Below, one piece after another: positions 43,794 through 53,096 of a DNA stretch of 64,000 nt. The translations under genes were made by a program, and so were the position numbers. The notes beneath the pieces were generated by a model, which was given only the letters and a program-made list of their open reading frames with translations, did not search any database and was not told the origin of the DNA. Every line of letters starts with the position of its first letter. The first letter of the stretch is position 1. Location: NCBI RefSeq assembly GCF_014493765.1, contig NZ_JACTVJ010000019.1, positions 1-64,000 of the forward strand. The letters are read 5' to 3'. The stretch comes from Streptomyces polyasparticus. Its GTDB lineage: Bacteria; Actinomycetota; Actinomycetes; Streptomycetales; Streptomycetaceae.

Positions 43794-44606
43794 ATGACGT
43801 GGATCGCCGCGGTCACGCGGTTGCGGGAACGCCGGGAGCCCGGCGTGCTCGTGACCGTGGCGACCGTGCGCGGCCACGCTCCGCGCGAGGCCGGCGCGAA
43901 GCTCGTGGTGGGGGAGCGGGAGACCTGGGGCTCGATCGGCGGCGGCAATGTGGAGGCCGTGTCGATCGACCGGGCAAGGGAGTTGGTCGCCTCGGGCGCC
44001 GCGGAGCCCGAGCTGATGGACTTCGCGCTCAACGACAAGGTCACCAACCGGCACGGTGTGCAGTGCTGCGGCGGCACCGTCCAGGTGCTTTTCGAACCCC
44101 TGCCGGTGGTACGGGCCGTGGCGGTCTTCGGCGTCGGGCACGTGGGGCTCGAACTGGCCCGCATCCTGGCCCGTCAGGACCTCGACCTGCACCTGATCGA
44201 CAGCCGTGCCGAGCTGCTCGCCGAGGAACGGCTCGGCGTCCTGGCGGACTCGGTGGCACGGGTGCACGTCCATCACACCCCGCTGCTTCCCGAGGAGGTG
44301 CTCGCCGAACTGCCGCCCGGCACCCATGTCTTGATCATGACGCATGACCACGCCGAGGACGCCGCGTTGTGCGACGCCGCTCTGCGGACCGGGCATCTCG
44401 GTACCGTCGGGCTGATCGGCTCGGCCGCCAAGTGGGCGCGCTTCCGCAAGCGCCTGTCCACCGAGGGCGGCCACGACGACACCGCCATCGACCGCATCAA
44501 GACCCCGATCGGCCTCGCCGACATCGGCGGCAAGGACCCGGCGACGATCGCGGTGAGCGTGGCGGCGGATCTGCTGCGCACGTTCGAGGGGGCGGGCGGC
44601 GGGTGA
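43794..44606 (+). CDS. xdhC: XdhC, molybdenum cofactor sulfuration/insertion factor
   Basis: 270-aa accessory protein that binds and sulfurates Moco and delivers it to XdhB. The N-terminal XdhC domain has VRGHAPREAGAKLVVGE and GSIGGGNVE; HGVQCCGGTVQVLFEPL carries the Cys pair. The C-terminal NAD-binding-like domain has AVFGVGHVGLELARILA and GSAAKWARFRKRL. A GTG at 43785 overlapping xdhB would add three residues; the ATG gives the usual MTWI start. Last gene of the operon; a cluster of tandem repeats follows its stop. Confidence 0.92.
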   Translation: MTWIAAVTRLRERREPGVLVTVATVRGHAPREAGAKLVVGERETWGSIGGGNVEAVSIDRARELVASGAAEPELMDFALNDKVTNRHGVQCCGGTVQVLFEPLPVVRAVAVFGVGHVGLELARILARQDLDLHLIDSRAELLAEERLGVLADSVARVHVHHTPLLPEEVLAELPPGTHVLIMTHDHAEDAALCDAALRTGHLGTVGLIGSAAKWARFRKRLSTEGGHDDTAIDRIKTPIGLADIGGKDPATIAVSVAADLLRTFEGAGGG

Positions 44607-44627
44607 TGCGCTGCTGACGGCGGCGGT

Positions 44628-44816
44628 GCGTCACCTGGTGGCGTACCGCCGCCGTCACTTTTCGTTGTGCCGCGTCACGTGGTGGCGTACCGCGGTTGCT
44701 CCCCGTTGTGCCGCGTCACGTGGTGGCGTACCGCGGTTGCTCCTGTTCGTGCCGTGCCACCTGGTGGCGTACCGCGCCTACTCCCCGCCGTGCCCAGCCA
44801 CCCGCCTGCGTACCGC
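44628..44816. repeat. Five tandem 41-44-bp units after xdhC, running into the narK 3' end
   Basis: A 22-bp core (GCGTCACGTGGTGGCGTACC plus GC) recurs at 44628, 44672, 44713, 44754 and 44795, with periods of 44, 41, 41 and 41 bp. Units 2 and 3 are nearly identical; unit 5 is most diverged. Units 4-5 overlap the last codons of narK, which lies convergent to xdhC. Cores contain an imperfect dyad around CACGTG, so each unit could fold. Confidence 0.85.
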
Positions 44817-46004
44817 GGTCACGGTGAAGACCAGGGACGCGGCGGCGGTCGCGGACAGGAGCAGGAAACCGGTCGTGTAGTCCTGGGCGGCGCTGTACGC
44901 GGCGCCCATCACCAGTGGCGGGAAGAATCCGCCCAGACCGCCCGCCGCGCCCACGAGGCCCGTCACCGCGCCCACCTGCTCGGCCGGCACGAGCCGGGCG
45001 ACGAGCGCGAAGACCGCGCCGGTGGCGGCGCCCAGAGCCGTGGCCATGCCGAGGAACGCGAGCGTGCCCAGCGGGTTGAGGTCCGGCTCCAGGGCCGCGA
45101 GCAGCGCCAGCGCGGTCACGGCCGCGTAGGAGCACGCAAGCACCGGTACGGGGTGCACGCGGTCCGAGAGCCAGCCGCCGACCGGCCGCATCGCGACGGC
45201 GAGCAGTACGAACCCGGCGGTGCGCAGGGCTGCGTCGGAGCGGCCGAGTCCGTGGGCGTTCGTGAGGTAGGTGGGCAGGTAGACGCTGAAGGCGACGAAA
45301 CCGCCGAAGGCCACCGCGTACAGGAACGAGAGGTGCCGCGTGGCCGGCAGGCGGAGCGTGGCCAGGCTGCGCGCCCACAGCGATCCGGTGGTGACGGCCC
45401 GGCCCGGGCGGTCCCGCAGCAGCACATGAGCGCCCACGGCGTACGCGGCCAGCGCCACGGCCACCACGTCGAAGGGGAAGCTGCGGCCCACCGCGTCCGA
45501 CAGCTGCACCGTGGTGAAGGCGGAGACGGCGGTACCGCCCATGCCGATGCCGAAGATCCCCAGCGCGAGGCCGCGTCGCTCGGGCGGATACCAGGAGTTG
45601 ACGAAGGGCACGCCGATCGCGAACGTCGTGCCGCCCAGGCCCAGGAAGAAGCCGCCGGCCAGGACCTCGGGCAGCGAATCGGCGACATGGCCGAGATACA
45701 GCACCGGAAGGATGGTCAGCGCCGCGACGAGCGGGAACATCCGGCGCGCGCCCAGACGGTCCGTCAGCGCGCCCACGGGGATCCGGCCGAGCGAGCCGAC
45801 GACGACCGGCACGGCCACGATCAGCGACTGCTGGAACGACGTGAGGTCCAGTTCCTTGCGGAGCGTCGACCCGAGCGGTGAGAGCAGCGCCCAGGCCCAG
45901 AACGTCACGGTGAAGCCGGCGGTGGCCAGGGCCAGCATGCGGACCTGCCCAGCGGTGGCCGGTGGTGTGGCGGGCGGCGATGCGGGACCCGAGACCAGGG
46001 ACAT
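44778..46004 (-). CDS. narK: NarK-type nitrate/nitrite transporter (MFS)
   Basis: 408-aa inner-membrane protein with about 12 helices. MFS loop motif GALTDRLGARRMFPL lies between helices 2 and 3. The nitrate-signature-like GGTTFAIGVPFVNSWYPPERRGLALGIFGIGMGG (helix 4-5) and a second Gly-rich stretch GLVGAAGGLGGFFPPLVMG are typical of NarK/NasA. It would import nitrate or export nitrite for the NarGHI complex encoded divergently. GGAAGGAG 8-9 bases before the ATG at 46004 fixes the start; the much longer upstream frame is a shadow. Its C-terminal codons lie in the 41-bp repeats. Confidence 0.93.
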   Translation of the reverse strand: MSLVSGPASPPATPPATAGQVRMLALATAGFTVTFWAWALLSPLGSTLRKELDLTSFQQSLIVAVPVVVGSLGRIPVGALTDRLGARRMFPLVAALTILPVLYLGHVADSLPEVLAGGFFLGLGGTTFAIGVPFVNSWYPPERRGLALGIFGIGMGGTAVSAFTTVQLSDAVGRSFPFDVVAVALAAYAVGAHVLLRDRPGRAVTTGSLWARSLATLRLPATRHLSFLYAVAFGGFVAFSVYLPTYLTNAHGLGRSDAALRTAGFVLLAVAMRPVGGWLSDRVHPVPVLACSYAAVTALALLAALEPDLNPLGTLAFLGMATALGAATGAVFALVARLVPAEQVGAVTGLVGAAGGLGGFFPPLVMGAAYSAAQDYTTGFLLLSATAAASLVFTVTAVRRRVAGHGGE

Positions 46005-46085
46005 GGCGGTGCTCCTTCCTGGATGCACGGCCATGCTCGGGTAACGGATCAGGGCCCGGCAGGGGCCGAGCGGGGGCGAGAGGGC

Positions 46086-46121
46086 GGGACCATCGGGCCC
46101 AACCGCGGGACTGACCGGGCC
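46086..46121. promoter_or_regulatory. Paired OsdR/DevR-like boxes between narK and narG
   Basis: GGGACCATCGGGCCC (46086-46100) and GGGACTGACCGGGCC (46107-46121), 21 bp apart start to start. The first with its flanks fits the mycobacterial DosR box TTSGGGACTWWAGTCCCSAA at 14 of 20 positions. Placement suits control of both divergent promoters. The rest of the 273-bp gap shows no clear element. Confidence 0.65.
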
Positions 46122-46277
46122 AATTGCGGCGCCGGACGACGATGTGGGCTTGAACGAGGGCTGTGCGGACCCGTGGGTGCGAGTAGCTTCGCCAACCGGG
46201 TACCCCGTGTCAGGCGCGCGGCGCCGGCCGCCGCCGCGCCGTGCCAATCCGGCCCATGCAGCTTTGAGGTGTCGCTC

Positions 46278-49200
46278 GTGGCAGACAGCACACAATTCCC
46301 CACCGGTTCCGGACACTCGGCGGCTGACGCACTCCTGCGCGCCGGAAGGTTCTTCACGCCCGGCGAAGTGTCCGACGACGGACGGGCGTTGTTCCGCGAG
46401 GGCGGACGCGAGGGCGATGTCTTCTACCGGGACCGGTGGAGCCACGACAAGGTGGTGCGCTCCACGCACGGCGTGAACTGCACCGGTTCGTGCTCGTGGA
46501 AGGTGTACGTCAAGGACGGGATCATCACCTGGGAGAGCCAGGAGACCGACTATCCGTCGGTCGGCCCCGACTCGCCCGAGTACGAGCCGCGAGGCTGCCC
46601 CCGGGGCGCCGCGTTCTCCTGGTACACCTACTCGCCGACCCGAATCCGTTTCCCCTACGCGCGCGGGGTGTTGGTCGAGCAGTACCGCGAGGCCAAGCGG
46701 CGGCTCGGCGATCCGGTGCTCGCCTGGGCCGACATCCAGAGCGACCCCGAAAGGCGCCGCGCCTACCAGCGGGCGCGCGGCAAGGGCGGGCACGTACGGG
46801 TGCGCTGGGACGAGGCCGTCGAGATGATCGCCGCCGCGCATGTGCACACGATCAGGGCCTGGGGCCCCGACCGGATCGCCGGGTTCTCGCCGATCCCGGC
46901 GATGTCGATGGTGTCGCACGCGGTCGGGTCCCGCTTCGTCGAGCTCGTCGGCGGCTGCATGACCTCGTTCTACGACTGGTACGCCGACCTGCCCGTCGCC
47001 TCACCCCAGGTCTTCGGCGACCAGACCGACGTGCCCGAGTCGGGCGACTGGTGGAACGCTGCGTATCTGCTGATGTGGGGCTCGAACGTCCCCGTGACCC
47101 GGACCCCCGACGCGCACTGGATGGCCGAGGCCCGCTACAAGGGCCAGAAGGTGGTCGTGGTCTCCCCGGACTACGCGGACAACACCAAGTTCGCCGACGA
47201 GTGGCTGCCCGCGCAGCCGGGCACGGACGGCGCCCTGGCGATGGCCATGGGCCAGGTGATCCTGCGCGAGTGCTTCGTCGAGCGCCGCGTGCCGTTCTTC
47301 GTCGATTACGTACGCCAGTACACGGACCTGCCGTTCCTGGTCACCCTGGCGGAACGCGAAGGGGGCTTCGTGCCGGGCAAGTTCCTGCGCGCGTGCGACC
47401 TCGGGGACACGGTGGAGGGCGCCGAGTGGAAGACGGTGCTGCTCGACGGGCGGACCGGTGAACCTGTTGTGCCGAAGGGCACGATGGGGGAGCGCTGGAC
47501 GGAGTCCGGCAAGGGGCGGTGGAACCTCGAACTCGGCGATATCAGCCCGCAGTTGACGCTGTACGGAGAGGAAGGCGCCGAACCCGTCGAAGTGCTGCTG
47601 CCGCGGTTCGACGAGCCCGAGGCGGGCGTGCTCAGGCGCGGCGTACCGACCCGGATGATCGCCGGATGCCGCGTGACCACCGTCTTCGACCTGATGCTCG
47701 CGCAGTACGGCGTGGCGCGCGACGGACTGCCCGGGCGCTGGCCCGGCGGATACGACGACGCCGAACAGCCGTACACCCCGGCCTGGCAGGAGCGGCACAC
47801 CTCGGTCCCTGCCGCGACCGCCCTGCGCGTGGCCCGCGAGATGGCGGCCAACGCCGAACAGTCCGGCGGACGCACGATGATCATCATGGGGGCGGGTATC
47901 TGCCAGTGGTTCCATGGCGACACCACCTACCGTGCGATCCTCGCGCTCCTCATGCTGACCGGAGCGCTCGGCCGCAACGGCGGCGGCTGGGCCCACTACG
48001 TCGGACAGGAGAAGTGCCGCCCGGTCACCGGCTGGTCCACCCTCGCCATGGCCACGGACTGGCAGCGACCGCCTCGCCAGATGATCGGCACGGCGTACTG
48101 GTACACGCACACCGACCAGTGGCGTTACGACGGCTACCGCGCCGACGCGCTCACCTCGCCGCTCGCGCGGGGCGACCTGGCCGGGATGCACACCGCCGAC
48201 ACCCTGGCCCTCTCCGCGCGCCTGGGCTGGATGCCCTCGTATCCGACCTTCGACCGCAACCCCCTCGACCTGGCCGACGAAGCGGGCGGCGACGCCACCG
48301 CGTACGTCGCCGGGAAACTCGCGGCCGGCGAGCTGGGCTGGGCCTGCCAGGACCCGGACGCACCGCAGAACTGGCCGCGCGTGCTGACCCTTTGGCGGGC
48401 CAATCTGCTCGGCTCGTCGGCGAAGGGCAACGAGTACTTCCTCAAGCACCTCCTCGGCACGCACAGCACACTACGAGCCGAGGAGACGCCCCCCGACCTG
48501 CGGCCGCGGGACGTCCGCTGGCGCGAGGAGGCGCCCGAGGGAAAGCTCGACCTGCTGCTCGCGCTCGACTTCCGCATGACGAGCTCGACGCTGCTCGCGG
48601 ACATCGTGCTGCCCGCGGCCACCTGGTACGAGAAGCACGATCTGTCCTCCACCGACATGCACCCCTTCGTGCACGCCTTCACCCCGGCGATCGACCCGCC
48701 CTGGGAGACCCGATCCGACTTCGACGCCTTCACCGCGATAGCCCGCCGCTTCAGCGAACTGGCCCGCGAACACCTCGGCGTGCGCCGGGACTTGGTGGCC
48801 ACAGCGCTGCAGCACGACACCCCGGGTGAGACCGCCCAGCCGCTGGGAGTTGTACGGGACCGGGCGACGGCCGACGGGTTGCCGGAGCCGGGCCGCACCA
48901 TGCCGCAACTGACGGTCGTGGAACGGGACTACGCGGCCATCGCCGACAAACTCGCCTCCCTCGGCCCCCTCGCCGAACGCCTCGGCCTGCCCGTCAAGGG
49001 ACTCGTCCTCCACCCCGACGAGGAGGTGGAGCAACTCGGCCGCAGTGGCGGCCTGATGCTCGGCGGCGCCGGCGACGGGCGGCCCGCCCTGGACACCGAC
49101 GCCAAGATGGCCGAGGCGATCCTGGCCCTGTCCGGGACCACCAACGGCCGGCTCGCCGTCCAGGGTTTCCGTACGGCGGAGCAGCGGATCGGGCGGGAGC

Positions 49201-49958
49201 TCGCCCATCTCGCCGAAGGCAGCGAGGAACGGCGGATCACGTTCGCCGACACCCAGGCTCGGCCCGTCCCTGTGATCACTTCGCCGGAGTGGTCGGGCAG
49301 TGAGACCGGCGGCCGCCGCTACGCCCCGTTCACCACCAACGTCGAGGAACTCAAGCCCTGGCACACCCTCACCGGGCGGATGCACTTCCTGCTCGACCAC
49401 GACTGGATGCACGAGTTCGGCGAGACCCTGCCCGTGTACCGGCCGCCGCTCGACATGCAGCGGCTCTTCGGCGAACCCGCACTCGGCCCCGACGGGCAGA
49501 AACAGGTCGTCGTGCGCTACCTGACCCCGCACTCCAAGTGGTCGATCCACTCCGAGTACCAGGACAACCTCCTGATGCTCACGCTGTCGCGCGGCGGACC
49601 CACGGTGTGGATGAGCCCCGAGGACGCCGCCGCGATCGACGTGGCCGACAACGACTGGGTGGAGGCCGTGAACCGCAACGGCGTGATGGTGCTGCGCGCC
49701 GTCGTCTCGCACCGCATGCCCGCCGGCACGGTCTACGTCCACCACGCCCAGGAACGGGTGGTCAACGTGCCGGTGGCCGAGACCAACGGGAGGCGCGGCG
49801 GCATCCACAACTCCCTGACCCGGGTGCTGATCAAACCCACCCATCTGATCGGCGGCTACGCCCAGTTGTCCTTCGCCTTCAACTACCTGGGCCCGACAGG
49901 CAACCAGCGCGACGAGGTCACCGTCATCCGCCGCCGCAACCAGGAGGTGACGTACTGA
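46278..49958 (+). CDS. narG: Respiratory nitrate reductase alpha subunit
   Basis: 1226-aa catalytic subunit reducing nitrate to nitrite at a Mo-bis-MGD centre on the cytoplasmic face of the membrane. The FS0 cluster ligands are HGVNCTGSCSW (His-x3-Cys-x3-Cys) plus the Cys of PRGCPRG; the Mo-ligand Asp lies in TSFYDWYADLP. The C-terminal PSKW-type molybdopterin domain (TPHSKWSIHSEYQDN) is intact. Length matches the family. The GTG at 46278 has GAGGTG seven bases upstream. First gene of narGHJI, with TGATG coupling to narH. Confidence 0.95.
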   Translation: MADSTQFPTGSGHSAADALLRAGRFFTPGEVSDDGRALFREGGREGDVFYRDRWSHDKVVRSTHGVNCTGSCSWKVYVKDGIITWESQETDYPSVGPDSPEYEPRGCPRGAAFSWYTYSPTRIRFPYARGVLVEQYREAKRRLGDPVLAWADIQSDPERRRAYQRARGKGGHVRVRWDEAVEMIAAAHVHTIRAWGPDRIAGFSPIPAMSMVSHAVGSRFVELVGGCMTSFYDWYADLPVASPQVFGDQTDVPESGDWWNAAYLLMWGSNVPVTRTPDAHWMAEARYKGQKVVVVSPDYADNTKFADEWLPAQPGTDGALAMAMGQVILRECFVERRVPFFVDYVRQYTDLPFLVTLAEREGGFVPGKFLRACDLGDTVEGAEWKTVLLDGRTGEPVVPKGTMGERWTESGKGRWNLELGDISPQLTLYGEEGAEPVEVLLPRFDEPEAGVLRRGVPTRMIAGCRVTTVFDLMLAQYGVARDGLPGRWPGGYDDAEQPYTPAWQERHTSVPAATALRVAREMAANAEQSGGRTMIIMGAGICQWFHGDTTYRAILALLMLTGALGRNGGGWAHYVGQEKCRPVTGWSTLAMATDWQRPPRQMIGTAYWYTHTDQWRYDGYRADALTSPLARGDLAGMHTADTLALSARLGWMPSYPTFDRNPLDLADEAGGDATAYVAGKLAAGELGWACQDPDAPQNWPRVLTLWRANLLGSSAKGNEYFLKHLLGTHSTLRAEETPPDLRPRDVRWREEAPEGKLDLLLALDFRMTSSTLLADIVLPAATWYEKHDLSSTDMHPFVHAFTPAIDPPWETRSDFDAFTAIARRFSELAREHLGVRRDLVATALQHDTPGETAQPLGVVRDRATADGLPEPGRTMPQLTVVERDYAAIADKLASLGPLAERLGLPVKGLVLHPDEEVEQLGRSGGLMLGGAGDGRPALDTDAKMAEAILALSGTTNGRLAVQGFRTAEQRIGRELAHLAEGSEERRITFADTQARPVPVITSPEWSGSETGGRRYAPFTTNVEELKPWHTLTGRMHFLLDHDWMHEFGETLPVYRPPLDMQRLFGEPALGPDGQKQVVVRYLTPHSKWSIHSEYQDNLLMLTLSRGGPTVWMSPEDAAAIDVADNDWVEAVNRNGVMVLRAVVSHRMPAGTVYVHHAQERVVNVPVAETNGRRGGIHNSLTRVLIKPTHLIGGYAQLSFAFNYLGPTGNQRDEVTVIRRRNQEVTY

Positions 49959-51652
49959 TGCGGGTCATGGGTCAGATCGCGATGGTGATGAACCTCGACA
50001 AATGCATCGGCTGCCACACCTGTTCCGTGACCTGCAAGCAGGCGTGGACCAACCGCAGCGGCACCGAGTACGTCTGGTTCAACAATGTGGAGACCCGCCC
50101 CGGACAGGGCTATCCACGCCGCTACCAGGACCAGGAACAGTGGCGCGGCGGCTGGGTCCGCACTCGCCGCGGACGGCTCAAACTCCGGGCGGGAGGACGG
50201 ATCCGCAAGCTGCTCGGGATCTTCGCCAACCCCGTCATGCCGACCATCGACGACTACTACGAGCCCTGGACGTACGACTACGAACAGCTCACCAGCGCAC
50301 CGCTCGGCGACGACTTCCCGGTGGCACGGCCCAAGTCCCTGATCTCCGGCGAGGAGATGAGCGTCGAATGGGGCGCCAACTGGGACGACAACCTCGGCGG
50401 CGGACCGGACAACGCCGAGCTCGACCCCATGGTGCAGCGCCTGCGCCAGGAAGCGGACGACAAGGTACGGTTCGCGTTCGAGCAGGCGTACATGTTCTAT
50501 CTGCCGCGGATCTGCGAGCACTGCCTCAACCCGTCCTGCGTCGCCTCCTGCCCCTCCGGAGCGATGTACAAGCGCGCGGAGGACGGGATCGTCCTGGTCG
50601 ACCAGGACCGCTGCCGCGGCTGGCGGCAGTGCGTGACGGGCTGCCCGTACAAGAAGGTCTACTTCAACCACCGCACCGGCAAGGCCGAGAAGTGCACGAT
50701 GTGCTACCCGCGCGTCGAGGTCGGGCTGCCCACCGTCTGCTCGGAGACCTGTGTGGGGCGGCTGCGTTATCTCGGACTCGTCCTGTACGACGCGGACCGG
50801 GTCGGCGAGGCCGCGTCCGCCGAGGACGAGAAGGACCTGTACGAGGCCCAACTCGACCTGTTCCTCGACCCGTCCGACCCCGAGGTGGTCTCCGCCGCGC
50901 GGCGTGACGGGATCCCCGAGGACTGGCTGGAGGCGGCCCGCCGCTCCCCGGTGTACGCCTTGGCGAAACGCCACCGTGTCGCCTTGCCCCTTCATCCGGA
51001 GTTCCGCACCATGCCGATGGTCTGGTACATCCCGCCGCTGTCCCCGGTGGTCGACGCGCTGTCCGGGACGGGCCACGACGGCGAGGACGCGGGCAACCTC
51101 TTCGGCGCCATCGACACCCTGCGCATCCCGGTCGAGTACCTCGCGGAACTCTTCACCGCCGGGGACCCCGAACCCGTGCGGCGTGTGCTGCGCAAGCTGT
51201 CCGCGATGCGCTCGTACATGCGCGCGGTCAACCTCGGTGAGCAGCCGGACGAGGCGGTGGCCGCGAAGGCCGGTATGACCGGCGGCGAAGTCACCGAGCT
51301 GTACCGGCTGTTGGGCGTGGCGAAGTACGAGGAGCGCTACGTGATCCCCAGTGCGCATGAGGCCGACGGGCGGCGTCTGGAGGAGAGCATGTGCAGCCTC
51401 GACTTCGAGGACGGGCCAGGCATGTACGCGAGCGGGCCGTTCGGGGAGGCCTCGGGGCAGCCGATGCCGGTCTCGGTCGAGACGTTCCACGCGCTCAGGG
51501 AACGCCAGTCGAGCTCCGGGATCGCCGACCCCGGACAGCGGGGTGCACGGGTCAACCTGCTCAACTGGGACGGCAAGGGGCGCCCCGACGGGCTCTTCCC
51601 GCCGACGGCATCCGGGCACGGATCAGCGGAGAAGCCCGGGGAGACCTCATGA
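49958..51652 (+). CDS. narH: Respiratory nitrate reductase beta subunit
   Basis: 564-aa electron-transfer subunit carrying four Fe-S clusters: CIGCHTCSVTCK, CEHCLNPSCVASCPSG, CRGWRQCVTGCPY (the Trp variant that gives a 3Fe-4S cluster) and CTMCYPRVEVGLPTVCSETC. It connects NarI haem to NarG. A poorly conserved, Gly/Ser-rich C-terminus of about 60 residues extends past the usual end. The ATG overlaps the narG stop by one base; its own stop overlaps narJ by ATGA. Confidence 0.95.
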   Translation: MRVMGQIAMVMNLDKCIGCHTCSVTCKQAWTNRSGTEYVWFNNVETRPGQGYPRRYQDQEQWRGGWVRTRRGRLKLRAGGRIRKLLGIFANPVMPTIDDYYEPWTYDYEQLTSAPLGDDFPVARPKSLISGEEMSVEWGANWDDNLGGGPDNAELDPMVQRLRQEADDKVRFAFEQAYMFYLPRICEHCLNPSCVASCPSGAMYKRAEDGIVLVDQDRCRGWRQCVTGCPYKKVYFNHRTGKAEKCTMCYPRVEVGLPTVCSETCVGRLRYLGLVLYDADRVGEAASAEDEKDLYEAQLDLFLDPSDPEVVSAARRDGIPEDWLEAARRSPVYALAKRHRVALPLHPEFRTMPMVWYIPPLSPVVDALSGTGHDGEDAGNLFGAIDTLRIPVEYLAELFTAGDPEPVRRVLRKLSAMRSYMRAVNLGEQPDEAVAAKAGMTGGEVTELYRLLGVAKYEERYVIPSAHEADGRRLEESMCSLDFEDGPGMYASGPFGEASGQPMPVSVETFHALRERQSSSGIADPGQRGARVNLLNWDGKGRPDGLFPPTASGHGSAEKPGETS

Positions 51653-52278
51653 CCAGCCCCCGCGACGCCGCCGTCATCTGCCAGGCCGCCTCCCTGCTGC
51701 TGCAGTACCCCGACGACACCGTCCGCGACCGGCTCCCGCTGGTCGCCGCTGCTGTCGCCGGCCTGCGGCCGGGGACCTCCCACACCGCACTGACCACGCT
51801 GCTCGACCACATCGCCACGGCCCCGCCCCGCCAGCTCGCCGAACACTATGTCGCCCTCCTCGACCGCCGGCGGCGCTGCTGCCTGTACCTGACCTGGTGG
51901 GCCGACGGCGAGACCCGGCGCCGAGGCCAGGCACTGGCCGACCTGAAGGCCCGCTACCGCAGGGCGGGCCTCGAGCTCGACGGGCGTGAGCTGCCCGACC
52001 ACCTTCCGGTCGTCCTCGAATACGCGGCCACCGGGGACCTGGCCGACGGCCTGATGCTGCTCCAGGAGCACCGCGCCGGCCTCGAACTGCTCCGCCTCGC
52101 ACTGCGCGAAGCGGGCTCGCCGTACGCGGCCGCCGTGGCCGCGGTCTGCGCCCTGCTGCCCGGCCCCTCCCCGCAGGACCGGGCCGCCGCCCGCCGCCTG
52201 GCCCGCCAGGGACCGCCGAGCGAGACCGTCGGCCTCGATCCCTATCCCGCACCCGAACCCGGGGGAGCCCGCCGATGA
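51649..52278 (+). CDS. narJ: Nitrate reductase assembly chaperone
   Basis: 209-aa cytoplasmic TorD/NarJ-family chaperone required for Moco insertion into apo-NarGH. The helical core has AASLLLQYPDDTVRDRLPLV, LAEHYVALLDRRRRCCLYLTWW (the conserved L..Y...FD-type segment in variant form) and DHLPVVLEYAA. The C-terminus is Arg/Pro-rich. Translationally coupled on both sides (ATGA with narH, ATGA with narI). Confidence 0.92.
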   Translation: MTSPRDAAVICQAASLLLQYPDDTVRDRLPLVAAAVAGLRPGTSHTALTTLLDHIATAPPRQLAEHYVALLDRRRRCCLYLTWWADGETRRRGQALADLKARYRRAGLELDGRELPDHLPVVLEYAATGDLADGLMLLQEHRAGLELLRLALREAGSPYAAAVAAVCALLPGPSPQDRAAARRLARQGPPSETVGLDPYPAPEPGGARR

Positions 52279-53096
52279 GCACGACCGACATCCTCCTGTG
52301 GGGCGTGCTGCCCTACGTCACGCTCGCCGTGCTGATCGGCGGCACCGTCTGGCGCTACCGCTACGACCAGTTCGGCTGGACCACCCGCTCCTCACAGCTG
52401 TACGAGTCACGGCTGCTGCGCATCGGCAGCCCCCTGTTCCACTTCGGGATCCTCGTCGTGATCGTCGGCCATGTGATCGGCCTGGTCGTCCCGGAGAGCT
52501 GGACCTCCGCGGCGGGGCTCTCCGAGGGCGCGTACCACGTGCAGGCGATCGCCCTCGGGACGGTCGCGGGCCTGTGCACCCTCGTGGGCATCGGCATCCT
52601 GATCTACCGGCGGCGCACCACCGGACCGGTGTTCATGGCCACCACCCGCAACGACAAGGCGATGTACGCCGTCCTGCTCGCCGCGCTCGTCGCGGGTCTC
52701 GCCACCACCCTGGCCGGATCCGGGGCGGTCGGTGAGCAGCACAACTACCGGGAGACGGTCTCGCCCTGGTTCCGCTCCCTGTTCGTGCTGCGGCCCGATA
52801 TCGAGGCCATGGCCGAGGCGCCCTTCTCGTTCCACCTGCACACGCTCATCGGCCTGCTGCTCTTCGCCCTATGGCCCTTCACCCGCCTCGTACACGCCTT
52901 CACCGCACCCGTCGGATACCTGCTGAGGCCGTACGTCCTCTACCGCTCCCGTACGGCCGCCCCCGCGAGGACCCCTCGCCGAGGCTGGGAGGGCCGCCCG
53001 GGCGACTATCCTGAAAGCACCACGGGCGCCGGCGCACCGTACTCCGGCACCCCGGAGGGAGGCCCACGATGGCCGCGCAACCGCTCGAGACACTGA
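52275..53096 (+). CDS. narI: Nitrate reductase gamma subunit (cytochrome b)
   Basis: 273-aa membrane subunit with five helices that takes electrons from menaquinol. Candidate haem ligands are the His residues in GSPLFHFGILVVIVGHVIG and in SFHLHTLIGLLLFALWPFTRLVHAF. The cytoplasmic tail after residue 225 is Arg/Pro/Gly-rich and longer than usual. It overlaps the start of the next gene by 28 bp, so the Acg-type nitroreductase is probably part of this operon. Confidence 0.93.
   Translation: MSTTDILLWGVLPYVTLAVLIGGTVWRYRYDQFGWTTRSSQLYESRLLRIGSPLFHFGILVVIVGHVIGLVVPESWTSAAGLSEGAYHVQAIALGTVAGLCTLVGIGILIYRRRTTGPVFMATTRNDKAMYAVLLAALVAGLATTLAGSGAVGEQHNYRETVSPWFRSLFVLRPDIEAMAEAPFSFHLHTLIGLLLFALWPFTRLVHAFTAPVGYLLRPYVLYRSRTAAPARTPRRGWEGRPGDYPESTTGAGAPYSGTPEGGPRWPRNRSRH

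Noticed and set aside
44628-44816. Possible CRISPR array
   Set aside because: The repeats are contiguous and imperfect with no unique spacers of constant length, and no cas genes are near.
44626-44880. 84-codon plus-strand frame across the 41-bp repeats
   Set aside because: The translation merely mirrors the DNA repeat, lacks a ribosome binding site and overlaps narK on the opposite strand.
44778-46919. Long upstream extension of narK across the narG start
   Set aside because: It would cross the paired regulatory boxes and the narG N-terminus. The ATG at 46004 has a good ribosome binding site and begins directly before the MFS helices.
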